NCBI GenBank assembly: GCA_959023295.1
Contig: CAUFBM010000004.1
Coordinates: forward strand, 66,012-130,011
Source of the DNA: an uncultured Collinsella sp.
GTDB lineage: Bacteria; Actinomycetota; Coriobacteriia; Coriobacteriales; Coriobacteriaceae
DNA length: 64,000 nt
Reading direction: 5' to 3'
Part shown: piece after piece, positions 16,581 to 25,386 of the stretch
Layout of the letters: the number at the start of each line of letters is the position of its first letter
How positions within the stretch are numbered: the first letter of the stretch is position 1
Position numbers and translations under genes: made by a program
Notes under the pieces: generated by a model
Database searches by the model: none
What the model was told of the DNA's origin: nothing
Seen by the model: only the letters and a program-made list of their open reading frames with translations

Positions 16581-18362
16581 ATGCTGCTTACGCAAACGAC
16601 AACGCCCGAGGACGTCAAGGCTCTCGACCGCGCCGAGCTTCCGCTGCTCTGCGGCGAGATCCGCCAGGCAATCCTCGAAAGCTCTGCCGCCATCGGCGGG
16701 CACGTTGCCCCCAACCTGGGCGTCGTTGAGCTCACGGTTGCGCTTCATCGCGTGTTTAACTCCCCCATCGACAAGATTGTCTTTGACGTTTCGCACCAGA
16801 CCTACGCCCACAAGGCGCTGACGGGGCGCGCGTACACTTATATCGATCCGGAGCGTTATGGCGAGGCTTCTGGCTTTGCCAATCCCGACGAGTCCGAGCA
16901 CGACCTGTTCGCCATGGGCCATACCTCCACGTCGGTGAGCCTGGGCTGCGGCCTGGCGCACGCTCGTGACCTGGCGGGTGATGCGTACAACGTCATCACC
17001 ATCATTGGCGACGGCTCGCTTTCGGGCGGCCTGGCGTTTGAGGGCTTTAACAATGCCGCCAATCTCGACAGCAACCTGATCATCATCGTCAATGACAACG
17101 ACCAGTCCATTGCCGAGAACCACGGTGGTCTGTATCGCAATCTGGCCGAGCTGCGCGCCAGCAACGGCACCTGTGAGCGCAACGTTTTCCGCGCGATGGG
17201 GCTCGACTATCGCTACTTAGACGCCGGCAACGATGTGTTGGCCCTGGTCGACACGCTGCAGGAGCTGCGCGATATCGATCATCCCATCGTGCTGCACGTC
17301 TCCACCGCAAAGGGCAAGGGCTTTGAGCCAGCCCAGAGCGACCCCGAGCGCTGGCATCATGTGGGTCCGTTTGACATGGCGACTGGGCGCAAGCTCTGCC
17401 CGGGCCATCCGAGCGAGCCTGCGCCGCGCACCTATGCCGACATTACGGGCGAGGCCCTGAGCGCCGCCATCGAGCACGATCCGCAGGTCGTGGGCATCAC
17501 GGCCGCCACGCCCTACATCATGGGCTTTACACCCGAGCTTCGCACCGCGGCAGGCAAGCAGTTTGTCGACGTGGGCATTGCCGAGGAACACGCCGTCACC
17601 TTTGCCACCGCGCTCGCCAGCGCCGGTGCCAAGCCGGTCTTTGGCGTGTACGGCACGTTTTTGCAGCGCGCCTACGACGAACTGTGGCACGACCTGTGCC
17701 TCAACGACGCCCCCGCAACCATCCTGGTGTTTGGCGCGTCGATCTTTGGCACCACGTCCGAGACGCACCTTTCGTTCTTTGATATTTCCATGCTGGGCGG
17801 TCTTCCCAACATGCACTACTTGGCGCCGGCCTGCATGGAGGAATATCTGTCCATGCTGAGCTGGTCGCTCGACCACCGCGAGCATCCCGTGGCGATTCGC
17901 GTGCCGGGCATTGGCTTGGTAAGCCGCCCCGACTTGGCGCCTGCCGAGGACGCCGATTACGGCGCCGTTCGTTACAACGTGGTGCGCCAGGGTCGCGACG
18001 TGGCCGTGCTCGCGCTTGGCGATTTCTTTGAGCTGGGCGAGCGCGTAGCAAACCGCTTGGCTGCCGAGTACGGTATCGAGGCCACGCTCGTCAACCCGCG
18101 CTTTGCAACCGAGCTTGACCGTGAGTTCCTCGACAGCCTTACCGCCGAGCATCGCGTTGTCGTCACCCTCGAGGACGGCATCTTGGACGGCGGCTGGGGC
18201 GAGCGCGTGGCATGTTATCTGGCATGCACGCCGTTGCGCACGCGCACCTTCGGCATTGCCAAGGGCTTCCCCGACCGCTACGACCCCAACGAGCTGCTCG
18301 CGCAGAACGGCATGGCGGTCGAGAACATGGCCGCCGAAGCCGTAAGGCTGCTCAACGAGTAA
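16581..18362 (+). CDS. dxs: 1-deoxy-D-xylulose-5-phosphate synthase-like enzyme
   Basis: 593 aa thiamine-diphosphate enzyme. The Dxs/transketolase landmarks are ordered correctly: GGHVAPNLGVVELTVALHRV, FDVSHQTYAHKALTGR, SEHDLFAMGHTSTSVSLG, the ThDP/Mg motif IIGDGSLSGG...NDN, and VGIAEEHAVTFATALA with the catalytic Glu. Canonical Dxs condenses pyruvate with glyceraldehyde 3-phosphate in the MEP pathway. Two substrate-site segments differ: the usual GxDGxTHxG is GTTSETHLS, and the RYPRG segment is RVPGIG, so a phosphate-contacting Arg is missing. It could be a functional variant or a paralogue with another acceptor. Divergent from the HD-domain operon, with an intrinsic terminator directly after its stop. 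Confidence 0.78.
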   Translation: MLLTQTTTPEDVKALDRAELPLLCGEIRQAILESSAAIGGHVAPNLGVVELTVALHRVFNSPIDKIVFDVSHQTYAHKALTGRAYTYIDPERYGEASGFANPDESEHDLFAMGHTSTSVSLGCGLAHARDLAGDAYNVITIIGDGSLSGGLAFEGFNNAANLDSNLIIIVNDNDQSIAENHGGLYRNLAELRASNGTCERNVFRAMGLDYRYLDAGNDVLALVDTLQELRDIDHPIVLHVSTAKGKGFEPAQSDPERWHHVGPFDMATGRKLCPGHPSEPAPRTYADITGEALSAAIEHDPQVVGITAATPYIMGFTPELRTAAGKQFVDVGIAEEHAVTFATALASAGAKPVFGVYGTFLQRAYDELWHDLCLNDAPATILVFGASIFGTTSETHLSFFDISMLGGLPNMHYLAPACMEEYLSMLSWSLDHREHPVAIRVPGIGLVSRPDLAPAEDADYGAVRYNVVRQGRDVAVLALGDFFELGERVANRLAAEYGIEATLVNPRFATELDREFLDSLTAEHRVVVTLEDGILDGGWGERVACYLACTPLRTRTFGIAKGFPDRYDPNELLAQNGMAVENMAAEAVRLLNE

Positions 18363-18363
18363 A

Positions 18364-18404
18364 AAACCTCCGCAAGGGAAGCACCCCTGCGGAGGTTTTT
18401 ATTT
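18364..18404 (+). terminator. Intrinsic terminator of the dxs-like gene
   Basis: AACCTCCGCA and TGCGGAGGTT pair around a small loop and are followed by a T-rich run, starting two bases after the stop codon. Confidence 0.85.
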
Positions 18405-18417
18405 TCGCGACGCGATT

Positions 18418-18649
18418 ATCTCAATCTGTAACATCCATGGCCCGAATTCCCGTCTAACTGTTACAGATCTAGACAAGACGTCTTAGTCCCTGACCTTTGT
18501 CTCAATCTGTAACAGATAGAGACCTTTTGTCCGTCCAGATGTTACAGATTGAGACATTCGAATCCCCCTAAGGAGATAATCTCGATCTGTAACAGTTACT
18601 CGGTAACAGTTACTCGGCAAAAACGGCTGCAGATGTTACAGATCGAGAC
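18418..18649. repeat. Array of three related hairpins (TCTGTAAC / GTTACAGA)
   Basis: Three successive inverted repeats: ~18418-18475 (ATCTCAATCTGTAACAT with TGTTACAGATCTAGA), 18498-18555 (TCTCAATCTGTAAC with GTTACAGATTGAGA) and ~18577-18649 (TCTCGATCTGTAAC with GTTACAGATCGAGA). Between copies 2 and 3 an A-T pair is replaced by a G-C pair on both arms, so pairing is conserved. Copy 3 contains a tandem 14-base duplication (TAACAGTTACTCGG twice, from 18590). This fills the 302-base gap between two convergent genes. Confidence 0.8.
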
Positions 18650-18664
18650 AAAGCAGCAAGGCAA

Positions 18665-19867
18665 TTAGCGGTAGCTGTTCTTGAGGATTTCGACGACGTC
18701 GGGGTCGGTCAGCTTTACGGGGTCGTGGCTAAACAGGACGCCGTTGGTCGTCAGAGCGTTGTGCGCGATGGCCGGCAGCTCTTCGACCGTAATCCCCCAC
18801 TCGCTCATGGCGAGGTCTGCCACATGGCAAGCCTCCATCAGGCGCGTGAGCTCAACCACAAAATCGTGCGGATCATCCGCGGCGGCATTACCCATCAGAC
18901 GCGCCATGTCGATATAGCGCTCGGGTGCGGCACCGTGATCGATCATCCACGTGTGATAGGCACGGGCGATCATAATGAGGCCGGCGCCGTGCGGCAGGTC
19001 GTGATGATGCGCACTCATGCCATGTTCAAGACCATGCGAGCCCGTGGTGTCCGAGGCATCCATGGCATAACCGCCGAGCGTGTTGGCAAACGCAAGGCCC
19101 GAGCGCGCCTCCAAGTCATCGCCATTATTGACGCACGTAGGCAGCGCCGCGGCGGCACGGCGGATGCCTTCGCGACAAACCATGTCACCCATGGGCGTGT
19201 TGGTATTTGAGATGTAGCACTCAACGCAATGGAACAGGGCGTCGAATCCCTGATAGGCGGTCAGACGCGCCGGGACGCTCACCATGAGCTCGGGATCAAC
19301 GATCGAAAGCACCGGAAACAGGCGCGGATCGCCCAGGCGAAGCTTCTCGTCATTGTCTTCGCAGGACAGGACACCGCCCGCATCGACCTCGGAGCCGGTA
19401 CCCGCCGTGGTGGTCACGCAAACAAGCGGCAGCGGATCGTTGGGGATGGGCAGGCCGAGCGCAGTGCCACCATTCACAAAGTCCCAGATGTCACCGGGGC
19501 ATTCGTTGCCCTCGGCATCGGCGTGCGGGTTGGCCGCCACCGCGCAGATCCCCTTGCTGCCGTCCATGACCGAGCCGCCGCCAAGCGCCAGCACAAAATC
19601 ACAGCTATGAGTACGCGCCATCCAGCCACCTGCGTTGACGGTCTCGCGCAGCGGATTGGGCTCAATGCGATCGAACAGCTCATGCGCCACGCCGGCGCGT
19701 TCGAGCTCGGCCTCCAAACGTCCCAGATATCCAAAGCGCTTGACCGAGTTGCCGCCGGTGGTAACGATGAGCGCTTTGGTGCCAGGCAGCTTCTGCGCGC
19801 CCAGCTCGCCCAACTTGCCCGTGCCAAACAGCACCTTGGTCGGCGCGAAAAACGAATAACCGTTCAT
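18665..19867 (-). CDS. Iron-containing alcohol dehydrogenase (BdhA/YqhD type)
   Basis: 400 aa. Group III Fe-ADH reducing aldehydes to alcohols with NAD(P)H. The N-terminal Rossmann-like domain shows ALGGGSVMDGSKGI (nucleotide binding) and TTTAGTGSEVDAG; the iron site is formed from SIVDPELM (Asp), FDALFHCVE (His), HGLEHGMSAHHHDLPHGAGL (His). Closest in style to NADH-dependent butanol dehydrogenases of gut anaerobes, so it may dispose of reductant in fermentation. Start ATG 19867 follows AAGGAGATCGCGT. Single gene. Confidence 0.9.
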   Translation of the reverse strand: MNGYSFFAPTKVLFGTGKLGELGAQKLPGTKALIVTTGGNSVKRFGYLGRLEAELERAGVAHELFDRIEPNPLRETVNAGGWMARTHSCDFVLALGGGSVMDGSKGICAVAANPHADAEGNECPGDIWDFVNGGTALGLPIPNDPLPLVCVTTTAGTGSEVDAGGVLSCEDNDEKLRLGDPRLFPVLSIVDPELMVSVPARLTAYQGFDALFHCVECYISNTNTPMGDMVCREGIRRAAAALPTCVNNGDDLEARSGLAFANTLGGYAMDASDTTGSHGLEHGMSAHHHDLPHGAGLIMIARAYHTWMIDHGAAPERYIDMARLMGNAAADDPHDFVVELTRLMEACHVADLAMSEWGITVEELPAIAHNALTTNGVLFSHDPVKLTDPDVVEILKNSYR

Positions 19868-19970
19868 ACGCGATCTCCTTACTTATATACGCGTCACGCT
19901 GCCGCCATTATAGCGACCGCCGCGAGCGATCATGCCGTCGCAAAACGCTTTCTTAACTGCAATAACTGAC

Positions 19971-20020
19971 GTTTACCCAGATAAAACCTGCCAAAATAAA
20001 CCTGTCCCTTTTTGGTAGGT
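19971..20020. repeat. 50-nt dispersed repeat (AACCTGCCAAAATAAACCTG family), copy 1
   Basis: Starts GTTTACCCAGATAAAACC and continues through CCTGTCCCTTTTTGGTAGGT. The ends ACCTGCCAAAA and TTTTTGGTAGGT are near-complementary, so it forms a hairpin. Other copies: 33472-33521, 34681-34730, 40668-40717, and inverted at 44239-44288. Confidence 0.8.
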
Positions 20021-20062
20021 AGAATTACCCATAAGGTAAGTATGTTTCTGAGTTATTTCGTG

Positions 20063-20092
20063 TTGACCCATTTGAGCGCGATAGGGTATAAC
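20063..20092 (+). promoter_or_regulatory. Promoter of the amino-acid ABC importer operon
   Basis: TTGACC (20063-20068) and TATAAC (20087-20092) with an 18-base spacer, about 44 bases upstream of the binding-protein start codon. Confidence 0.6.
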
Positions 20093-20135
20093 TCTACTCA
20101 ACCGCTAGGGATTTTATTGAGAAAGGTGTTCTACC

Positions 20136-21131
20136 ATGAGCAAGAACCTCTCCCAGCAGGTCGTTCTCGACCGCCGCGGCTTTGTCGCCGCCACCTTCGC
20201 AACCGTCGCCGGCCTTGGTCTTGCCGGCTGCTCCGACACCAGCGCCGAGGCCGACAAGGGTTCCGCCGCCGGCTCCTCCAAGGGCTCCGAGGATACCGAG
20301 GTTTCCGCTACGCTCGATGCCAAGGCATTCGACAAGCTCGTCGACAACGGCCCCAAAGCCGACGACGATGCCATCGCCGCCAGCACCTGGGCCACGGCCG
20401 TCAAGGACGCCGGCGTCTTTAAGATCGGTGGCGTTCAGACCTCCACGCTCTTCTCCCTCCTCAACGAGAAAGACGGTCAGACCCGCGGCTTCGATGCCGG
20501 TATCGCACAGCTCCTGTCCAACTACATTCTGGGCGAGAACAAGGTCGAGATCACCCAGGTGACCTCGGACACGCGCGAGTCTGTCCTGCAGAACGGCCAG
20601 GTCGACGCCGTCTTTGCCACCTACACCATCACTGACGAGCGCAAGAAGCTCGTCTCCTTCGCCGGCCCCTACTACTACACGCAGCAGGCCATCCTGGTGC
20701 TCGCCGATAACGACGACATCAAGAGCGTCGACGACCTGGCCGACAAGAACGTCGCCGTCCAGTCCGGCTCCAACGGCCCCGCCATCCTGGAGGAGTTCGT
20801 TCCCAAGGCCAGCCAGCAGGAGTTCAAGACCGACGAGGAGGCCCGCCAGGCACTCCAGCAGGGTCGCGTTGATGCCTACGTCATCGATAACAACATGCAG
20901 CAGAGCGCCCTGGTCCGCGAGCCCGGCAAGTACAAGATCGCCGGCAAGCCCTTCGGCAGCAAGGAGCCCTACGGCATCGGCCTGCCGCTCGATTCCGACG
21001 GCGTCGCCTTTGTCAACGACTTCCTTAAGAAGATCGAGGACGACGGCACCTGGACTGAGCTGTGGCAGATCTGCATCGGCGACCGTACGGGCGACACCAA
21101 TGTTCCCGAGCTGCCCGAGATCGGCGCCTAG
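20136..21131 (+). CDS. Amino-acid ABC transporter substrate-binding lipoprotein
   Basis: 331 aa. A leader with DRRGFVAATFATVAGLGLAG and Cys in a LAGC lipobox gives a surface lipoprotein; RR followed by a hydrophobic segment may be Tat-compatible. The rest is a family 3 solute-binding protein: FDAGIAQLLSNYILG, AVFATYTITDERKKLVSFAG and NVAVQSGSNGPAIL are the usual ligand-binding landmarks of glutamate/glutamine and other polar amino-acid receptors. It is followed by two permeases and an ATPase on the same strand. A weak terminator in the gap to the first permease (21220-21251) would make the receptor more abundant than the membrane parts. Confidence 0.92.
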   Translation: MSKNLSQQVVLDRRGFVAATFATVAGLGLAGCSDTSAEADKGSAAGSSKGSEDTEVSATLDAKAFDKLVDNGPKADDDAIAASTWATAVKDAGVFKIGGVQTSTLFSLLNEKDGQTRGFDAGIAQLLSNYILGENKVEITQVTSDTRESVLQNGQVDAVFATYTITDERKKLVSFAGPYYYTQQAILVLADNDDIKSVDDLADKNVAVQSGSNGPAILEEFVPKASQQEFKTDEEARQALQQGRVDAYVIDNNMQQSALVREPGKYKIAGKPFGSKEPYGIGLPLDSDGVAFVNDFLKKIEDDGTWTELWQICIGDRTGDTNVPELPEIGA

Positions 21132-21219
21132 GCAGCGAGCCTGGTAACGACCGCAACGAAACCATACGGAAACGCATGATGCGCTTTATTGCGGTAAACT
21201 GTTTCCTCACTGAGTTGTC

Positions 21220-21251
21220 GGGGCTTCCGTACACGCGGGAGCCCCTTTCCT
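21220..21251 (+). terminator. Attenuating terminator between receptor and permeases
   Basis: GGGGCT (21220-21225) pairs with AGCCCC (21240-21245), followed by TTTCCTT. The short stem and interrupted T-run suggest partial read-through into the permease genes. Confidence 0.55.
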
Positions 21252-21269
21252 TATCGGCGGGAGGTCCGC

Positions 21270-21929
21270 ATGAGTCTCTCCGAGCTCTGGTCGCTCTATG
21301 GCCAGAACTATATCGACGCGCTGCTAGCAACCTGGGGCATGACGCTTGAGTCGTTTGTCATCGCCATGGTGCTGGCCGTCGCCGTCACCGTGATGCGCGT
21401 GTCGCCGCTCAAGCCGCTGCGCGTCTTTGGCGACCTGTATGTCCAGGTCTTCCGTAACATCCCCGGCATCGCACTGCTCATCATCGTCGTCTATGCGCTG
21501 CCGCCGCTCAAGGTCGTTCTGCCCTACCGCACCTGCGTTATCGTCGCCACGGTCCTTTTGGGCTCGGCCTTTGGCTCCGAGAACTTTATGAGCGGCATCA
21601 ACACCGTCGGCGTCGGTCAGGTGGAAGCCGCCCGCTCGCTCGGCATGAGCTTCAGCCGTATCCTCGCCAAGATCGTGATTCCGCAGGCGCTGCGCTCGAG
21701 CGTGCTACCCATGACCAACCTCTTTATCGCCGTCATGCTCACCACCGCGCTCGGCAGTCAGGTGCCGCTTAAGCCGCAGGAACTCACCGGCGTGGTGAGC
21801 TACATCAACACGCGCTCGCTCGGCGGCGTCGCCGCGTTCTTTATCTCGGCGCTCGGCTACCTGGGCACGGCCTTTGTGGTGAGCCACATTGGCAACTACA
21901 TCGATAAGAAGGTGAGGATCCTCCGATGA
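21270..21929 (+). CDS. Polar amino-acid ABC transporter permease
   Basis: 219 aa, HisM/GlnP-type permease with about five membrane spans. The cytosolic EAA loop reads GQVEAARSLGMSFSRILAKI followed by VIPQALR, the contact with the ATPase. Start ATG has GGGAGGTCCGC upstream. Its last four bases (ATGA) overlap the start of the second permease, so the two are translationally coupled and presumably form a heterodimer. Confidence 0.92.
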   Translation: MSLSELWSLYGQNYIDALLATWGMTLESFVIAMVLAVAVTVMRVSPLKPLRVFGDLYVQVFRNIPGIALLIIVVYALPPLKVVLPYRTCVIVATVLLGSAFGSENFMSGINTVGVGQVEAARSLGMSFSRILAKIVIPQALRSSVLPMTNLFIAVMLTTALGSQVPLKPQELTGVVSYINTRSLGGVAAFFISALGYLGTAFVVSHIGNYIDKKVRILR

Positions 21930-22759
21930 GCAAGCATTCCTCCCCTGCACTCACCATGCGCGATGCGCTCTACGAGGCTCCCGGCCCCAAGATGCGCGCC
22001 AAGATTCGCATCGGCACCGCCATTTCGCTCGTTGCCGTGGCCGCGCTCATCGCTCTGGTACTGCAGCGCTTTTATGTGACCGGCCAGCTTTCGGTCCACT
22101 ATTGGTATTTCTTTACGCACCTCACCACCTGGAAGTTCTTGCTTGCCGGCTTTGAGGGCACCGTTAAAGTCGCACTCACCGCCGGCGTCATTGCGCTGGT
22201 ACTGGGCTTAGCCCTTATGCTCGGCCGCACCAGCGGCATCAATCCGCTGCAGCTGGTCTGCCGCGTGCTCACCGATTTCTTCCGCGGCGTGCCGAGCCTG
22301 CTGTTCATCTACTTCTTCTTTTTGGTGCTGCCCCAGTACAAGATCGCACTGCCGTCGTTTTGGATGCTCACGCTTCCCGTCGCGCTTGCTGCAGCCGGTG
22401 TACTTGCCGAGATCTTCCGCGCCGGCGTCAACGCCGTGCCGCGCGGTCAGGTCGAGGCAGCCCAGGCACTCGGTCTCTCCAAAGCTAAAATCACCTTTAA
22501 AATCGTGTTGCCGCAGGCTATTCGGTTTATCATTCCGTCCTTGATTTCGCAGCTTGTGGTCGTAGTCAAGGACACCACCGTTGCCTACGTGGTGAGCTAC
22601 CCCGACCTCATGCAAAACGCCCGCGTGCTCATTACCAACTACGACGCCCTCGTGTCGGTCTACCTGGTTATCGCGGTCATCTACATCCTCATCAACGTCG
22701 CGATCAACAAGGCCGCCGTCTACGTTTCGCACAAGACCGGCGCGACCATCATCCGCTAA
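21926..22759 (+). CDS. Polar amino-acid ABC transporter permease
   Basis: 277 aa second permease. It has a longer N-terminus with an extra hydrophobic segment (ISLVAVAALIALVLQRFYV) before the five-span core, and the EAA loop GQVEAAQALGLSKAKITFKI. Partner of the preceding permease through a 4-base overlap. It forms the channel for the amino acid delivered by the receptor encoded at 20136. Confidence 0.92.
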   Translation: MSKHSSPALTMRDALYEAPGPKMRAKIRIGTAISLVAVAALIALVLQRFYVTGQLSVHYWYFFTHLTTWKFLLAGFEGTVKVALTAGVIALVLGLALMLGRTSGINPLQLVCRVLTDFFRGVPSLLFIYFFFLVLPQYKIALPSFWMLTLPVALAAAGVLAEIFRAGVNAVPRGQVEAAQALGLSKAKITFKIVLPQAIRFIIPSLISQLVVVVKDTTVAYVVSYPDLMQNARVLITNYDALVSVYLVIAVIYILINVAINKAAVYVSHKTGATIIR

Positions 22760-22795
22760 CGCTTTACCATTTCGAGTCATAAGGAGCCGAGCACC

Positions 22796-23560
22796 ATGGC
22801 ACAGAGCACCTCTTCCACCGGCAATCAGCCGCTGATCGAGCTCAGACACGTCGATAAGCACTATGGCGATCTGCACGTCCTCAACGACATCAATCTCTCG
22901 GTCGACCGCGGCGAGGTCGTCGTTGTGATCGGTCCCTCGGGCTCGGGCAAGTCGACCATGTGCCGCACCATCAACCGCCTGGAAACCATCGATTCGGGCG
23001 AGATCCTCATCGAGGGCGAGCCCCTGCCGCAAGAAGGCAAGGATCTTGCCCGCATGCGCGCCGAGCTGGGCATGGTGTTTCAGCAGTTCAACCTGTTTGC
23101 ACATATGACGGTGCTGCAGAACGTCATGCTGGGACCGGTCGATGTGCTGGGTGTCTCCAAGGACGAGGCCCGCGAGCGCGCCATGGACCTGCTGGGCCGC
23201 GTGGGCGTTGCCGAGCAGGCCGATAAGGTGCCCGCACAGCTCTCGGGCGGCCAGCAGCAGCGCGTAGCCATCGCCCGCTCGCTTGCCATGCAACCCAAGG
23301 CCATGCTTTTTGACGAGCCCACGAGCGCCCTTGACCCTGAGATGATCAACGAGGTGCTCGAGGTCATGGTGCGCTTGGCCCAGCAGGGCATGACGATGAT
23401 CGTCATTACACACGAGATGAACTTTGCCCGCCGCGTGGCCGATCGCGTCGTCTTTATGGCCGACGGCCAGATCGTGGAAACCGGCACGCCCGACGATTTC
23501 TTCGACCATCCCCAGACCAAGCGCGCCCAGGACTTCCTCAACTCCATCAAGGGCCACTAA
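22796..23560 (+). CDS. Polar amino-acid ABC transporter ATPase (GlnQ/HisP type)
   Basis: 254 aa. Walker A is GPSGSGKST, the Q-loop follows in VFQQFNLFAHMTV, the signature is LSGGQQQRVAIARSLAM, Walker B is AMLFDEPTSALDPEM and the switch His is in VITHEM. This is the energising subunit of the importer encoded by the three preceding genes; start ATG follows AAGGAGCCGAGCACC. Substrate is probably glutamate, glutamine, cystine or another polar amino acid; sequence does not decide. Confidence 0.94.
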   Translation: MAQSTSSTGNQPLIELRHVDKHYGDLHVLNDINLSVDRGEVVVVIGPSGSGKSTMCRTINRLETIDSGEILIEGEPLPQEGKDLARMRAELGMVFQQFNLFAHMTVLQNVMLGPVDVLGVSKDEARERAMDLLGRVGVAEQADKVPAQLSGGQQQRVAIARSLAMQPKAMLFDEPTSALDPEMINEVLEVMVRLAQQGMTMIVITHEMNFARRVADRVVFMADGQIVETGTPDDFFDHPQTKRAQDFLNSIKGH

Positions 23561-23647
23561 CCAGCCTCCCCGTGGGACAAATACATTGAAAGTGTTGTCC
23601 TACGTCTCTCATGCGCCCTGTCACCTTCAGATTCGAAAGCAGCACCT

Positions 23648-24457
23648 ATGATCGGAACCCATACTTCCTCGTCCTATACCCCGCACGTCGACGTTGCCCC
23701 CGCCGACCGTCCGCTCATCCTGGTGGCGCCGCGCTGGGAAGAGGCGAAACCGTTTTTAAGCGAAACGCTCTCCCCCAACGAGGAAATCGCAAGTGTCTTT
23801 GTCGATGCCATCCTTGCCGCCGGCGGTCTGCCGCTGCAGATGTCCATCACCGAGGACATTGAGGTTATCCGTCATTACGTCGATATCGCCGACGGCATCG
23901 CCATTCCCGGCGGCCCGGACGTCAACCCCAAGCACTGGGGCGATGATCGACCCTACGACCCCACCCTCTGCTGCGAGATTCGCGATAGCTTTGAGTTTAA
24001 GCTGGTCGGCGAGGTGCTCCGTGCCAAAAAGCCGCTCTTTACCACCTGCCGCGGCACGCAGTTGCTCAATGTCGCCACTGGCGGCACCCTGTGCATGGAC
24101 GTGCCGAGCCTGGGTGCGCGCGAGGGCCGCACGCAGTGGCGCCATACCCACGTGCTCAACGATCCCGTGCATCCTGTCGAGGTCATGCCGGGCTCGCTGC
24201 TGGAGCGCGCACTTGGCGGGCACAGACTGATCCAGACCAACTCGGCACATCACTGCTGCGTCGACCGTCTAGGTAAGAGCACGCGCTTGGTCGCCAAGGC
24301 AACCGACGGCGTTCCCGAGTGCATCGAAGTCGAAGGCCAGCCTTTCTGCCTGGGCGTGCAATGGCACCCTGAGTACACGTGGAAGACGCTCGAGACCGAC
24401 TTTAACCTGTGGAAGTCGTTTGTCGAGGCAGCGGCAAAGGTTAAGCTTGCCCGCTAG
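23648..24457 (+). CDS. Gamma-glutamyl-gamma-aminobutyrate hydrolase-like (peptidase C26)
   Basis: 269 aa class-I glutamine-amidotransferase fold hydrolase. The nucleophile elbow is FTTCRGTQLLNVATGGTL with the catalytic Cys, and the His/Glu pair is in GVQWHPEYTW. Relatives (PuuD and family C26) cleave gamma-glutamyl amides. It lies 87 bases after the amino-acid importer on the same strand, so it may process an imported gamma-glutamyl compound; this is inference. A strong terminator follows. Confidence 0.88.
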   Translation: MIGTHTSSSYTPHVDVAPADRPLILVAPRWEEAKPFLSETLSPNEEIASVFVDAILAAGGLPLQMSITEDIEVIRHYVDIADGIAIPGGPDVNPKHWGDDRPYDPTLCCEIRDSFEFKLVGEVLRAKKPLFTTCRGTQLLNVATGGTLCMDVPSLGAREGRTQWRHTHVLNDPVHPVEVMPGSLLERALGGHRLIQTNSAHHCCVDRLGKSTRLVAKATDGVPECIEVEGQPFCLGVQWHPEYTWKTLETDFNLWKSFVEAAAKVKLAR

Positions 24458-24490
24458 CTCGCGAATCACACAGACCTAAACCTTCCATGC

Positions 24491-24535
24491 CAGGGGGGGG
24501 CGGACACCAGCCACGGTGCCCGCCCCCTGTATTTG
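24491..24535 (+). terminator. Intrinsic terminator after the C26 hydrolase
   Basis: A G-rich arm CAGGGGGGGGCGG pairs with CCCGCCCCCTG around a 15-base loop, followed by TATTT. It closes the importer/hydrolase operon and marks the left edge of the AT-richer block. Confidence 0.75.
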
Positions 24536-24567
24536 GTATGCTCGGTATGATTTTCCCTCACAAACAA

Positions 24568-25386
24568 TCAAAGAAATCTCGACCGCAATCGGTCGACGGT
24601 AAAGCAAATGGCAAAAACGCTTGCTACGTTTATTAGGCAGTCAATTAGAATCGAAATGCATTGACTATTCCCCAACGGGGTCACGCCACAAATCCACATG
24701 AGCATCGAGGCTGGAAGCGGAAGCATGGAATTGGTCCCGAGCTGTATGTAGATCGCTACGACGTTGACAAGCAACAGCATGCCAATCGGACCGAAGCCGG
24801 ACCCAAAATAGGAAACAACGATCACGCAAGAGACCACGTATGCAAGGCAGACGACACTCGCCAGAAGAAGTCGATAGCAAAATACATGCAAGTTGAAATA
24901 CTGCTGAGCATCCAAAACGATCGCGCAGTTAAGACAGTACAAAACGACACTCGTCAGGATAAACGCGCCCAAAAGGGCAAAAGAAGACAGCACCACTCGC
25001 GCAACGATAGCGCACACACGCTTCCCTCCCCGAGCCTCCGACAGCCCCCACGGTTCCTCAATAAAGTCCGAACTGACAAAGCGCGGCACAATGCAAGCCG
25101 CGATGAACGGAAAGAACAATGCATGAGCCAACGGAGCCACGTTGAACAGCAGGCCGCGAAAAACCTCTGCATTACCAAATAGAAGGGCATCCTCTGCCGA
25201 TAGCCGAAGCGTCGGGTCTGGGAAAAAGCCCAAGAAGCTGTTCTCACGGAGGCTACAGAACCACATCGGGAAAGAATTAAGCTGCAATACCACCATGCAC
25301 GCATAAATTACCAGGATTAAGGCGTACGCCCATTTGCTCACATGCTTCAATTCTGACTGGAGAAGTCTTTTAATCTGACGAGCCAT
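24568..25386 (-). CDS. ABC exporter membrane subunit (second)
   Basis: 272 aa from ATG 25386 (MARQIKRLLQSELKHVSKW), preceded by GGGGGTG. About six membrane spans, with FFPDPTLRLSAEDALLFGN and GGKRVCAIVARVVLSSFAL between them; the layout resembles ABC-2-type permeases of lantibiotic-immunity or antibiotic-efflux systems, although sequence similarity is weak by eye. It overlaps the preceding membrane gene's end by a few codons. Base composition looks more AT-rich than the neighbouring genes. Confidence 0.7.
   Translation of the reverse strand: MARQIKRLLQSELKHVSKWAYALILVIYACMVVLQLNSFPMWFCSLRENSFLGFFPDPTLRLSAEDALLFGNAEVFRGLLFNVAPLAHALFFPFIAACIVPRFVSSDFIEEPWGLSEARGGKRVCAIVARVVLSSFALLGAFILTSVVLYCLNCAIVLDAQQYFNLHVFCYRLLLASVVCLAYVVSCVIVVSYFGSGFGPIGMLLLVNVVAIYIQLGTNSMLPLPASMLMWICGVTPLGNSQCISILIDCLINVASVFAICFTVDRLRSRFL

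Noticed and set aside
18418..18649. CRISPR array
   Set aside because: The repeated units are inverted within each copy, spacing is irregular, and there are no unique equal-length spacers or cas genes.
22208..23557. A 449-codon minus-strand frame opposite the permease/ATPase genes
   Set aside because: The plus strand has Walker A, signature and Walker B motifs; the antisense frame is a composition artefact.
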